A DNA stretch of 33,305 bases from Planctomycetota bacterium (GCA_016188675.1 JACPHJ010000026.1:21606-54910); one strand, 5' to 3'; counted from the stretch's first letter, positions 17,275 through 25,491 are shown. Numbers and translations are program-made. Notes: generated by a model from the sequence alone, not told the origin.

Positions 17275-19017
17275 TTAAAAATGACTAGATTTCCAAACAA
17301 AGGCAATAATGCCTGCAAATATAAAATTAAAATCGGCAATGGTTTCGAGTAATAAACCTTCTGAGACGATTCGTTTTTGAAACAGATACTGATAACCAAA
17401 TGCATAAGCGACACAGGGTAGCAAATAATATCCCAGCGTAGTAGTCCACCCTAAAAGCGAACTTACGAACAAGAGAACTGAAACTGCAGCAGTAAGGGCA
17501 ATAAGAATCTTTTTTGTTAGTTCCTTTCCAATTGCAATAGGGATTGTTTCCTTTCCTAAAATGCGGTCGCCCTGGATATCCCGAATGTCAAGGACTACCG
17601 CCCTGATAAAGGCGATGCTGAATGCAAAACCGATAGCAATGGCAAGGGACGGAATAAAACTTTTTCTTGTGCCAAGAAACGGTATGAGCGCCGTACTAAC
17701 GGCCCACGCAATACTGTAAAAAATCTCTTTAGATCCAGGTATTTGTTCCAGACTTCTGTAACGAATAATTTTAGAGAGACTCTTCGGTATTATTTCCAAC
17801 CGGTAAAAAATACCAAATAGACTTGCAAGGAAGATGCAAAAAAAAATGGATTTGCTGAGAGCGAATCCCAGTATAAATGATGCTATCGCCCCGGCAGTGC
17901 CAAGACCTACAAAGAGATGTTGTTTCCGTTCGTAGAATTTAGCCTTTACCGGTTCGTTGAGGGCCACGGCTTCTTTGTTGGCAAAATGATTAAGCACCTG
18001 CATGGAAAAAATGAATAGCGCCGCTATCAAACAAAAACTTACTCGGGGCTGAATTCCGAGTAATACGGTGCTTGCGTAACATAAACTTGCCGCACCTAGC
18101 CCTACATACGTACAACTCCCGATAAAAAAACTTGCAACGCTTTTTAGTCCAAATAATAATTTTTCGTACCTGTTGACTTTATATGAACGTATCTTCTCAA
18201 CTACCCTTTTAATCATCCAGTTTGGGGTAGAAGCGCCTGCCGTTACGCCAATAGTGTCAAAGTCCTTAAACTTACTGAGGTCTAATTCTGAATCAGTCTC
18301 AACGTGGAATGTTGGCGTCCCCTGGGATTCGCATATCTTAACGAGTCGCGTGGTATTGGCGCTTCCTCTTCCACCAACAACTACCATGGCATCTACAGAT
18401 TTGCTGAGGCTGATGACTTCGTCCTGTCGTTTATAAGTGGAACTACAAATGGTTTCAAATGATTCACAATCTGAATATCGGGTTTTAAGCCTGTCGATGG
18501 CCTCCTTAAACATGCGTCTGTCCTGAGTTGTCTGGGCAACAACACACACCTTGTCCATAGATGGAAGCTGTTCGATTTCATCCAATTCCTGTACGACATG
18601 GCCTTTGCCTTCCGCGTAACCAAGCAGGCCAATAACCTCGGCATGACCCTTATCGCCGATGATTACAGTCGAATATCCCTGAGCTGCATATTTTTTGATG
18701 ATGGATTGTACTCGCATTACATGAGGACAGGTGGCATCGCATACCTTTGCACCCATATCTTCGATTTCTTTTCTACGGGTGGGTGTAATTCCATGAGCCC
18801 TGATAACAACCGTGCTTTTGGAAAGGTCAGTTTGTCCGTTAACGACATGGATGCCTCTTTTTTCTAAATATTCAAGCACCTGCGGATTGTGAATCAGCGG
18901 ACCGTCAGTGAACACTTTACCATCGTCGTTATTTTCATTTGCGGCATCCAAAAGGATGTCCATTGCACGCCGGACACCCATACAGAACCCCGCAGTTTTA
19001 GCAACTTTTATTCTCAA
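17275..19017 (-). CDS. ispH: Fusion of HMBPP reductase (IspH) with a UbiA-type prenyltransferase domain
   Basis: A 580-residue two-domain protein. Residues 1-280 are IspH, which reduces HMBPP to IPP/DMAPP. The three cluster cysteines are at 12 (AGFCMGVRRAM), 97 (DATCPHV) and 191 (ETICSSTYKRQ), with IRAHGI and TAGASTPNW also present. Residues about 283-580 form a polytopic UbiA-like prenyltransferase. Its second Asp-rich motif is intact (DIRDIQGDRILGKETIPIAIG, Asp477/480/484), but the first motif reads NHFANKEAVALNEP instead of NDxxDxxxD. IspH is normally a free protein of about 300 aa. The start is TTG 19017, preceded by AGAGGTAAG at good spacing and leaving residue 12 as the first ligand, as in E. 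coli. Confidence 0.93.
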   Translation of the reverse strand: MRIKVAKTAGFCMGVRRAMDILLDAANENNDDGKVFTDGPLIHNPQVLEYLEKRGIHVVNGQTDLSKSTVVIRAHGITPTRRKEIEDMGAKVCDATCPHVMRVQSIIKKYAAQGYSTVIIGDKGHAEVIGLLGYAEGKGHVVQELDEIEQLPSMDKVCVVAQTTQDRRMFKEAIDRLKTRYSDCESFETICSSTYKRQDEVISLSKSVDAMVVVGGRGSANTTRLVKICESQGTPTFHVETDSELDLSKFKDFDTIGVTAGASTPNWMIKRVVEKIRSYKVNRYEKLLFGLKSVASFFIGSCTYVGLGAASLCYASTVLLGIQPRVSFCLIAALFIFSMQVLNHFANKEAVALNEPVKAKFYERKQHLFVGLGTAGAIASFILGFALSKSIFFCIFLASLFGIFYRLEIIPKSLSKIIRYRSLEQIPGSKEIFYSIAWAVSTALIPFLGTRKSFIPSLAIAIGFAFSIAFIRAVVLDIRDIQGDRILGKETIPIAIGKELTKKILIALTAAVSVLLFVSSLLGWTTTLGYYLLPCVAYAFGYQYLFQKRIVSEGLLLETIADFNFIFAGIIAFVWKSSHF

Positions 19018-19393
19018 TTCTTACCTCTGTGCATAATTTGAAATACAATTGTATTCAATATGAGTTAATTACCTCCCTAAACTAACATGATAGAAACAAT
19101 CCCAAATCAGCAAGTAATTACTAAATTTAGACTTGGCATGTTCTACATCAAAGGCGTGTATTTACGTTAACATATCTACAAAAAAGGAAGGATAATCAGT
19201 ATTAAAACTCGAATAATTTTATCAGTTCTGATGGGGTATGTCAATATTTTAATCTTCGTGAAAGCGTTAATCTTACTGGATTTTTACTTGCTATGTGATT
19301 CAATGTTTATCTATAATAACCAAATTATAAAAATCCAGGATATCAAACAAAATAGTAATAAAAGTTACCCCAATAACACGAAAGAGGAAAGTT
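19018..19393. promoter_or_regulatory. Divergent intergenic region with palindrome
   Basis: This 376-base AT-rich gap sits between divergent ispH-ubiA and folD and must contain both promoters. AATACAATTGTATT is a perfect 14-base palindrome, extended by TTG/CAA to 19038-19058 with one bulged A, and centred about 30 bases upstream of the ispH-ubiA start; it could be an operator or leader hairpin. TTGGCA near 19135 is a weak plus-strand -35 candidate. A 62-codon frame here (19231-19419) overlaps folD and is not supported. Promoter positions are uncertain. Confidence 0.4.
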
Positions 19394-20296
19394 ATGTCGG
19401 CAATAATAATCGATGGTGAGTCTGTTGCTGGAAAGATTCGAACACAGTTAATTGAAGAAATCAACGCCTTAAAGAAAAAGGGATTTTGCCCGCACTTGAA
19501 AGCCGTTCAGGTTGGCGAGAATGCATCATCTCGCTTGTACGTTCAAAATCAGCAAAAGCAGTGTGAAGCAATAGGCATTAAATATACCCTGGATGAACTT
19601 CCTGCTGATACAAAAGAAGCGGCTTTGGTAGAACACATAAAAAAATTGAATAACGATACACAGGTAACGGGCATTATATTACAAATGCCTTTACCCGAAG
19701 GAATAGATGCGAAAAGGGTACAGACATTGATTGCCCCTCACAAGGACGTTGAAGGGATGAATCCTGCCAATATGGGTGAGCTTGTTTATGGAAATACAAG
19801 ACTGGTGCCTTGTACTGCCATGGCTGCGGTAGAGCTTGTTAAATCGGTAGGTATTGAGATTCGCGGTAAAGAGACGATAATTGTTGGTCGCAGCGCCATA
19901 GTAGGGAAACCGGTTAGCCTGTTAATGCTGGACCTCTCTGCAACACCAACGGTGTGCCATTCTGGCACAAAAGACCTTCCGGCTCAAACGAGGAAGGCGG
20001 ATATTTTAATTGCCGCCGTTGGAAAAGCTGAGATGATTAAAGGGGATATGATCAAACCCGGCGCTATAGTTATTGATGTGGGGATTAACCGCATAAAGGA
20101 ACTCGACGCACAGGGAAACCCCGTTCTGAACGTTAATGGAAAACCTAAGATGAAGACCGTGGGTGACGTTGAATTCACAAAAGCCAAAGAGGTTGCATCG
20201 TATATAACACCTGTACCAGGCGGAGTAGGCCCTGTGACGGTAGTTATGTTGTTGAGAAATACCGTAGAAGCATTAAAAATGAGCGCAAATCTTTAA
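19394..20296 (+). CDS. folD: FolD-type methylenetetrahydrofolate dehydrogenase, altered cyclohydrolase residues
   Basis: A 300-aa FolD homologue, normally a bifunctional NAD(P)-dependent methylene-THF dehydrogenase and methenyl-THF cyclohydrolase. The signatures GIILQMPLPEGID, GRSAIVGKPVSLLML (dinucleotide site), GAIVIDVGINR and TPVPGGVGPVTVVML are present. Two active-site positions differ. The YVxxK motif reads YVQNQ (Tyr49 kept, the essential Lys replaced by Gln53), and KDVDG reads KDVEG (Glu120). In human and E. coli enzymes the Lys (56/54) is required for cyclohydrolase activity, so this protein may be dehydrogenase-only. AGAGGAAAG precedes the ATG. It is the first plus-strand gene after the divergent intergenic region. 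Confidence 0.92.
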   Translation: MSAIIIDGESVAGKIRTQLIEEINALKKKGFCPHLKAVQVGENASSRLYVQNQQKQCEAIGIKYTLDELPADTKEAALVEHIKKLNNDTQVTGIILQMPLPEGIDAKRVQTLIAPHKDVEGMNPANMGELVYGNTRLVPCTAMAAVELVKSVGIEIRGKETIIVGRSAIVGKPVSLLMLDLSATPTVCHSGTKDLPAQTRKADILIAAVGKAEMIKGDMIKPGAIVIDVGINRIKELDAQGNPVLNVNGKPKMKTVGDVEFTKAKEVASYITPVPGGVGPVTVVMLLRNTVEALKMSANL

Positions 20297-20344
20297 TGCA
20301 ATCACACCTCCCGTTTCAATTTCTGATAGAAAATAATTAATACT

Positions 20345-21094
20345 ATGTATAAGAATAAAATTCTTGTTGCTATACCTGTTTTTAACGAAACGGACGTACG
20401 TAGTATTATCCAAAGGGTTAACAATTTTCACCTGGATGTATTAGTCATAGATGATGGTTCGACCAATGGTCTTCATAAAGACTTAATAAATATTGGAAAT
20501 ATCCACGTAATCACGCATCCAAGTAACCTTGGATACGGCAAGACAATTATAGATGCATTTACATTCGCAATGGAGAATGGATATGATTACTTGTTAACGA
20601 TCGACAGCGATGGACAGCATGAGCCTGAAGAAATTTCGCTATTTTTGAGAGAAATTCCATTTTATGACTGTGATATTCTGTCAGGATCCAGATACTATTT
20701 TAGCACAAAAATAGACAATGAATTTCCAAAGGAGCGGTATCTTATAAACAAAGAGATTACCGGTATTGTAAATAGTATAACGGGATTCGATGTAACGGAT
20801 GCATTTTGTGGTTTTAAGGCATATAGGGTTGAAAAATTGAAGTTAATGCGCTTGTCTGAGCATGGTTATGGGATGCCGCTGCAATTGTGGATACACGCAT
20901 GGAAGTCGGGCTTGCGGGTGAGAGAGATACCTGTTAAACTAATCTACAAAGACCTTTCGAAACAATTTAAAGGTGTTTTGAAAAATCCTGTGAAGCGGTT
21001 GAACTATTATAAAAATATTATAGAGAAAGAAGTTGCTGATACCCTGCAGAAAGACATCTCCGTCCTAAAAACAAAGAAGAAAGCGATATTGTAA
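20345..21094 (+). CDS. Family 2 glycosyltransferase, dolichyl-phosphate-mannose-synthase-like
   Basis: A 249-residue soluble GT2. KILVAIPVFNET is the first strand, LVIDDGSTN the nucleotide loop, NLGYGKTIIDAFTFAMENGY the helix typical of DPM1-like enzymes, and LLTIDSDGQHEPEEI carries the metal-binding DSD. SGSRYYFS and TDAFCGFKAYR complete the pattern of enzymes that charge polyprenyl-phosphate with a hexose. There is no C-terminal membrane domain, only a Lys-rich tail. Position between folD and hemW gives no strong functional hint, though a polyprenyl diphosphate synthase lies downstream in the same direction. No clear ribosome-binding site before ATG 20345. Confidence 0.85.
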   Translation: MYKNKILVAIPVFNETDVRSIIQRVNNFHLDVLVIDDGSTNGLHKDLINIGNIHVITHPSNLGYGKTIIDAFTFAMENGYDYLLTIDSDGQHEPEEISLFLREIPFYDCDILSGSRYYFSTKIDNEFPKERYLINKEITGIVNSITGFDVTDAFCGFKAYRVEKLKLMRLSEHGYGMPLQLWIHAWKSGLRVREIPVKLIYKDLSKQFKGVLKNPVKRLNYYKNIIEKEVADTLQKDISVLKTKKKAIL

Positions 21095-21140
21095 TACGTA
21101 ATTGGTTTGTAAAATTATACGACGATCTTATATAAAAGAT

Positions 21141-22265
21141 ATGCTTCATAATGCCCTTTATATACACATTCCATTTTGCGCCAGAAAGTGTCGCTATTGC
21201 GATTTTAATTCAATTGTGTCGGAATCAAAAGTAATAGACCGTTACCTCTGCGCCATTGAGAAGGAGTTGTGTGCGTTAAAAGACCGATATGTATTCAACA
21301 CGGTCTATATTGGTGGAGGCACACCGAGTATTTTAACTGAAGTTCAGATGGAAAAACTACTCCAGAATGTTATCCGTTATATTCCACCCTCTGAAATACA
21401 GGAGTATACAGTTGAAGCAAATCCGGGTACGCTGACTGTTGATAAAATCAGGGTATTGAAGGATCACATGGTGAACCGCATAAGTCTGGGAGTACAATCG
21501 TTTCAGGACAGGCAATTAAATTTCCTCGGGCGTATACATTCGGGCAATGAGGCAAGAGACGCCTTTGCTTTATTGAGAAATGCAGGTTTTGAAAACATTA
21601 ATATCGATATGATATTTGGAAGCCCTGGACAGTCTCACGATGATTGGGAAAAGGACTTAAAAACCGTAGTTGAATTGAGTCCTGAGCATATATCAACATA
21701 TGCCCTCACCTATGAAGAAGGAACGTTGCTCACCAGAGATTTGGAGAACAAGGTTATCCATACGTTGGACGAGTATGTCGAATTGGAAATGTATAAAACT
21801 TCGATACGCTATCTGACATGTAACGGCTATAATCACTATGAAATTTCGAATTTTGCAAAAGAGGGATACGAGTGCGCCCATAATCGCGTTTACTGGAAAA
21901 ATATTGGTTACGTAGGGGTTGGGGCGGGGGCATATTCCTTTGTCGATGGCGTAAGGGCTTCGAATGAGAAAGATGTATTTAAATACATTGATGGGATAAA
22001 CGAAAGTAAATATGCGAAATCTTTTAGCGAAAATTTGGAACTCAATCAATACGCATCAGAAACCGTTGTTATGTCATTGCGGCTCAGGCAGGGTATATCA
22101 AACAATGAATTTTATGAACGTTTCGGTTATAAAATAGAGGATCAATTTGGTAATCAGATAAGCAGTTTGGCAAAGAATGGTTTGGTTAGTTATGAGAATG
22201 AAATATTGAAACTTACAGAAAAAGGATTGTTTGTCGCAGATACTGTAATGACGGAATTTATATAA
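21141..22265 (+). CDS. hemW: HemW-type radical SAM protein (heme chaperone)
   Basis: The N-terminus MLHNALYIHIPFCARKCRYCDF has CxxxCxxC (Cys13, 17, 20) followed by D-F rather than the fourth cysteine of HemN, which points to HemW, a heme-binding chaperone, rather than coproporphyrinogen dehydrogenase. GGGTPSIL, VEANPGTL, ISLGVQSFQDRQL, IDMIFGSPGQ and the HYEISNFAKEG/HNRVYW region are typical. ATG 21141 is chosen because the upstream in-frame TTG 21102 adds 13 unconserved residues close to the preceding stop. HemW would fit an organism with many c-type hemes. 374 aa, normal length. Confidence 0.88.
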   Translation: MLHNALYIHIPFCARKCRYCDFNSIVSESKVIDRYLCAIEKELCALKDRYVFNTVYIGGGTPSILTEVQMEKLLQNVIRYIPPSEIQEYTVEANPGTLTVDKIRVLKDHMVNRISLGVQSFQDRQLNFLGRIHSGNEARDAFALLRNAGFENINIDMIFGSPGQSHDDWEKDLKTVVELSPEHISTYALTYEEGTLLTRDLENKVIHTLDEYVELEMYKTSIRYLTCNGYNHYEISNFAKEGYECAHNRVYWKNIGYVGVGAGAYSFVDGVRASNEKDVFKYIDGINESKYAKSFSENLELNQYASETVVMSLRLRQGISNNEFYERFGYKIEDQFGNQISSLAKNGLVSYENEILKLTEKGLFVADTVMTEFI

Positions 22266-22301
22266 TATTTGTTTTGTTACTTTTATTGAGGAGTTATTAA
22301 A

Positions 22302-22859
22302 TTGTTAAGCGCTACAGAAATTAAAAGGGGCACCGTTATAAAAATGGACGGGGAATTGTATTTAGTGGTTGATTATCAGCACGTGACCCCCGGGAACTGG
22401 CGTGGTATGGTGCAGGCGAAACTGAAGAGTATGAAACAGGGGAGTATCGTTCAGAAACGATTCCGTTCTACGGATAAATTAGAAGATGTATTCCTGGAGC
22501 ATCGCACAATGGAGTATCTTTATAAGGAGGGTGAGAACTACTGCTTCATGGATACAGAAAATTATGAGCAGGTATTATTGCCTAAAGAGGCCGTTGCAGA
22601 CGCCATTCCTTATATGACTTTAAACAGCCAGGCGAAGATAGCTTTTTATGAAGGCAAGGCGCTTTCGGTGGAACTCTCTACGTCTGTTACTTTAAAAATT
22701 GTTGAAACAGACCCGGGCATGAAAGGGGACACCGTAGTGAACGTCTATAAGCCTGCTAAATTAGAGACTGGGCTTGTCGTAAAGGTTCCTCTGTTCATCA
22801 ATAATGGTGAAGTAATCAAAGTAGATACAAGGACAGGCGAATTCCTTGGAAGGGAATAG
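22302..22859 (+). CDS. efp: Translation elongation factor P
   Basis: EF-P (185 aa) relieves ribosome stalling at polyproline. It shows the KOW-like N-domain (IKRGTVIKMDGELYLVVDYQHV), OB domains with DTENYEQVLLP and VVKVPLFINNGEVIKVDTRTGEF. The loop tip that normally holds the modified lysine (PGK) reads PGNWRG, so Asn32 occupies that place and Arg34 lies two residues on; EpmA-type lysylation of this protein is therefore unlikely. The start is TTG 22302 with TGAGGAG upstream at suitable spacing; no ATG fits the family start. The stop is six bases from the polyprenyl synthase ATG. Confidence 0.95.
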   Translation: MLSATEIKRGTVIKMDGELYLVVDYQHVTPGNWRGMVQAKLKSMKQGSIVQKRFRSTDKLEDVFLEHRTMEYLYKEGENYCFMDTENYEQVLLPKEAVADAIPYMTLNSQAKIAFYEGKALSVELSTSVTLKIVETDPGMKGDTVVNVYKPAKLETGLVVKVPLFINNGEVIKVDTRTGEFLGRE

Positions 22860-22865
22860 GCAGAA

Positions 22866-23849
22866 ATGGGCATAGAGGAATCTATTAAGATTTACGGCGC
22901 AAAGATTGATGAATTGTTAAAAGAGATTATCCCCCCTCAAGGAATAGATTATTTAAGTGAACCTATATGGCATCACATGCATACGGGAGGCAAAAGGGTA
23001 AGACCGGCAATATGCTTGATTACCTGTGAGGCGTTAGGGGGGAATCCTGATAAGGCGATGCACTTTGCCCTTGCCGTAGAGATTATGCATAATATGTTTC
23101 TCCTGCATGATGACATCGAAGATGGCGATACGATAAGACGCGACCAGCCTACGGTATGGGTGAAGTACGGGATTGCAAATGCAATTAATGCGGGTGATTA
23201 TCTTCTGGCATGTGCATATAAAAGTACACTCGCTAGTCCTGTCTCGTTGGAAAAAAAGATAAAATTATTACATGTGCTTACCTTGACCTACGAAAAAACT
23301 GTAGAAGGTCAGGCTCTTGATATTAATGCAAGGGCTGCCGAAGATTTTACCGTAGACAAATATATGGAAATGGTAAAACTTAAGACTGGATATTACCTCG
23401 CATGCGGTATGATTGGTGGAGCTATTGTATCTGACATTTCAGAACAGGTGGTGGAAAAAATATGGACGCTTGGGAAGACGATGGGGCCGGCATTCCAGAT
23501 TCGTGACGATTTAATCGATTTAACCCACGGCAAGGGGCGCGGGGGGGTGATTGGTTCCGATGTAAAGGAAGGCAAGGCAAGTTTTTTATATTCATATGCA
23601 TTACAGGTCGCTTCTACTGACGATAAGAAACACCTGCGTGACATTATGCTGAAACCCAGAGATGAGACTACGGATAACGACATAAATTGGGTGTTGGAAA
23701 TATACAAAAAGTATAATGTCTTGAAATATGCCCAGGATTACGCTGAAAATTTGATAAAGCAGGCTTATAACACAATAGACGAATTCCCAATCAAAGATAA
23801 AACAGTATTCAAAGAAATTGCATCTTTCATGGCCAAACGAATGTCATGA
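22866..23849 (+). CDS. All-trans polyprenyl (FPP/GGPP-type) diphosphate synthase
   Basis: A polyprenyl synthetase of 327 aa that extends allylic diphosphates with IPP. GGKRVRPAI binds substrate, the first Asp-rich motif is LLHDDIEDGDTIRRDQPT (Asp82/83/86) and the second is QIRDDLIDLTHGKGRGGVIG. Phe78 four residues before the first motif would limit product length, suggesting FPP or GGPP (inference). The first motif lacks the two-residue insertion of typical bacterial FPP synthases. It follows efp by six bases. It could supply prenyl substrate for the UbiA-like half of the IspH fusion encoded divergently upstream. Confidence 0.9.
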   Translation: MGIEESIKIYGAKIDELLKEIIPPQGIDYLSEPIWHHMHTGGKRVRPAICLITCEALGGNPDKAMHFALAVEIMHNMFLLHDDIEDGDTIRRDQPTVWVKYGIANAINAGDYLLACAYKSTLASPVSLEKKIKLLHVLTLTYEKTVEGQALDINARAAEDFTVDKYMEMVKLKTGYYLACGMIGGAIVSDISEQVVEKIWTLGKTMGPAFQIRDDLIDLTHGKGRGGVIGSDVKEGKASFLYSYALQVASTDDKKHLRDIMLKPRDETTDNDINWVLEIYKKYNVLKYAQDYAENLIKQAYNTIDEFPIKDKTVFKEIASFMAKRMS

Positions 23850-23933
23850 TTTCCTTTTTGGTAAAATTTAGTTTTTTGAAAAAAGCCCTGTTAAGGGCGT
23901 ACTGTTTGTAGCAATAAATCGTTAAGATACAAT

Positions 23934-23995
23934 TAGCTCCATAGGAGCGTCCTGTATATTATTAATATGCAAACAGATCGCTCCTGCGGAGCTTA
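23934..23995. repeat. REP-like double palindrome (inverted pair)
   Basis: Two arms, each an internal palindrome, lie in inverted orientation. The left is AGCTCC-ATA-GGAGCG-TCCTGT (23935-23955). The right (ACAGATCGCTCCTGCGGAGC, then TTA, at 23973-23995) is the reverse complement of a near copy. Each arm can form an AGCTCC/GGAGC hairpin, and the whole can form a cruciform. It lies between the polyprenyl synthase and the TPR lipoprotein genes, downstream of a small GCCCT/AGGGC hairpin (about 23884-23898). Likely a dispersed REP-type element; other copies in the genome cannot be checked here. Confidence 0.6.
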
Positions 23996-24094
23996 TAGGC
24001 AATGCGTTTTCGAAAAACTAAATTGATACCCATTTGTAATAAGAGTTCCTTTACTGCTAAATAATTACTACTTAAATTTGGAGAATAAAAGACG

Positions 24095-24829
24095 ATGCGT
24101 ATACAAGGCAAAAACGTACAGATACTAACGATTACCGGCGCCCTGTTATTTATGTCTTTATATGGGTGCGGCAAAAAAGAGTTGTCCGAAGGCACAAGCA
24201 AGATAGAAGAAGTTGCAACTGAAGAGGCAACAAATGTTCAGGAGGTAAAGAAAGAGGTTAAACTTCCGGAAAAAATGTCTGCTTCAGAGTATTATAATTA
24301 CGGATTAGAACACATTAAAAAAGGCGGCTTTGATGAAGCAATTGCAGCATGGGAGAAGGCTTTAGAACTTGAACCAGCCATGATTAATGCCTATGAAAAG
24401 CTTGCAAAGGCATATTATACACAGGGTAAATTTATTAAAGCCAGTGAGACATACAGAAAAGAACTAACTTTAAAGCCGGATGATCCGATGATATATCATA
24501 GCCTGGGTGTTGTCTATCGTATGAACGAACAATTGGAAGATGCGATCAAGATGCAGACACAAGCTATATCTTTGAACCCGAATCTTGCTTCCGCATATAA
24601 TGAACTTGGATTAACGTACTGCAAGCAGAGGAAGCTGGACGAAGCCATTGCAGCCCACAAAAAAGCCCTGGAATTAGACCCAAAACTTGGCACTGCGCAC
24701 AATTATCTGGGTGTGGTTTATCTGTTAAAAGGGATGAGCGCCGAGGCAGATGCGGAATTTAATGAATTCAAGAAATATGAGGCAGGGAAACAAATGCCTT
24801 CGTCACACGGTGCACCTTCTTCACACTAA
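24095..24829 (+). CDS. TPR-repeat lipoprotein
   Basis: A 244-residue predicted lipoprotein. The signal peptide has hydrophobic core ILTITGALLFMSLYG and the lipidated Cys is at 25 (LYG-C). A charged linker of about 40 residues is followed by at least four tetratricopeptide repeats (for example ASEYYNYGLEHIKKGGFDEA, AYEKLAKAYYTQGKFIKASE, IYHSLGVVYRMNEQLEDAIK, AYNELGLTYCKQRKLDEAIA), a scaffold for protein-protein contacts. It ends in a His/Ser-rich tail (PSSHGAPSSH). The partner is unknown. GGAG lies about 12 bases before ATG 24095. A strong terminator follows the stop. Confidence 0.88.
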   Translation: MRIQGKNVQILTITGALLFMSLYGCGKKELSEGTSKIEEVATEEATNVQEVKKEVKLPEKMSASEYYNYGLEHIKKGGFDEAIAAWEKALELEPAMINAYEKLAKAYYTQGKFIKASETYRKELTLKPDDPMIYHSLGVVYRMNEQLEDAIKMQTQAISLNPNLASAYNELGLTYCKQRKLDEAIAAHKKALELDPKLGTAHNYLGVVYLLKGMSAEADAEFNEFKKYEAGKQMPSSHGAPSSH

Positions 24830-24837
24830 AACAAAAA

Positions 24838-24869
24838 TGGGGGCATCTTGCAAATGCCCCCACTTTTTT
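24838..24869. terminator. Rho-independent bidirectional terminator
   Basis: TGGGGGCAT (24838-24846) pairs perfectly with ATGCCCCCA (24854-24862) around a seven-base loop. It is followed by a T run (24864-24869) on the plus strand. The complement gives a T-rich tail (TTTTTGTTTT) on the minus strand, so it can end both the TPR lipoprotein transcript and the convergent eight-CxxC gene. Confidence 0.92.
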
Positions 24870-24924
24870 CCATTTTTTTACAGCAATTAGAAAACCCAGC
24901 TTAACAATTTCCTAGAAATATGCC

Positions 24925-25491
24925 TTATTTTTTGGCCTTCTCTTGTTCCTTTTTGCAAATTGGGCAGGCATCAAAGTCTATATTACATTTATCGCAATGA
25001 AGTATTAGATGCTCCTGAGACTTCTTCTTGCAATCTGGACACTTCATTTCCTTTACTGCTAGTGACTTTCCTTTGATTGGTCTAACACGCACTTCCTTAC
25101 ACTTGGGACACTTTCCTTCCATGGTTGCGGCTTTTAACTCTGCAGATGTCTTTTGACATATTACACATGCCAGTACATCTTTTCCGCACTTATCGCAATG
25201 GTGAACAGAGAGTTCCCCTATTTCGTTTTTGCAGTCCGGGCAAACCATAACCTGCGCAGCAAGCGTTCTTCCCTTTTCCGGGCTTACTCGCACATCCTTA
25301 CATGTGGGACACATTGGTAACTCGACAGTAGGGTGTTCAGGCGCTAATGCCTTTTCACTATGGGTGTGTGTTTCTTCCTGAGGTTGTGCCGCTTCTTCAG
25401 CATACGTAAAAGCGCCAATGCACAACATAATGCTCGCAGACGTGACTGCTGATGCAAATATCCCTAAAAATTTCTTATTCAACATACTCAT
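24925..25491 (-). CDS. Exported Cys-rich protein with two tandem four-CxxC units
   Basis: A 188-residue protein with a signal peptide (hydrophobic core FLGIFASAVTSASIMLCIGA, cleavage near TYA-EE). After a His/Glu-rich linker come two copies of one unit, offset by exactly 67 residues: CPTC61, CPDC84, CDKC99, CVIC109, and CPKC128, CPDC151, CDKC166, CPIC176. The copies share CK-VRV-P-KG--LA and HCDKC. Each unit resembles a pair of zinc ribbons, so about four metal sites are likely. Zinc-ribbon proteins are usually cytoplasmic, which makes an exported one unusual. AAAGGAGGT precedes ATG 25491 and a near-consensus promoter lies at 25562-25590. Function unknown; metal binding is inferred. Confidence 0.75.
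   Translation of the reverse strand: MSMLNKKFLGIFASAVTSASIMLCIGAFTYAEEAAQPQEETHTHSEKALAPEHPTVELPMCPTCKDVRVSPEKGRTLAAQVMVCPDCKNEIGELSVHHCDKCGKDVLACVICQKTSAELKAATMEGKCPKCKEVRVRPIKGKSLAVKEMKCPDCKKKSQEHLILHCDKCNIDFDACPICKKEQEKAKK

Noticed and set aside
19231-19419. 62-aa frame before folD with a hydrophobic N-terminus
   Set aside because: It overlaps the folD start and ribosome-binding site, and its C-terminal half is low-complexity Asn/Lys.
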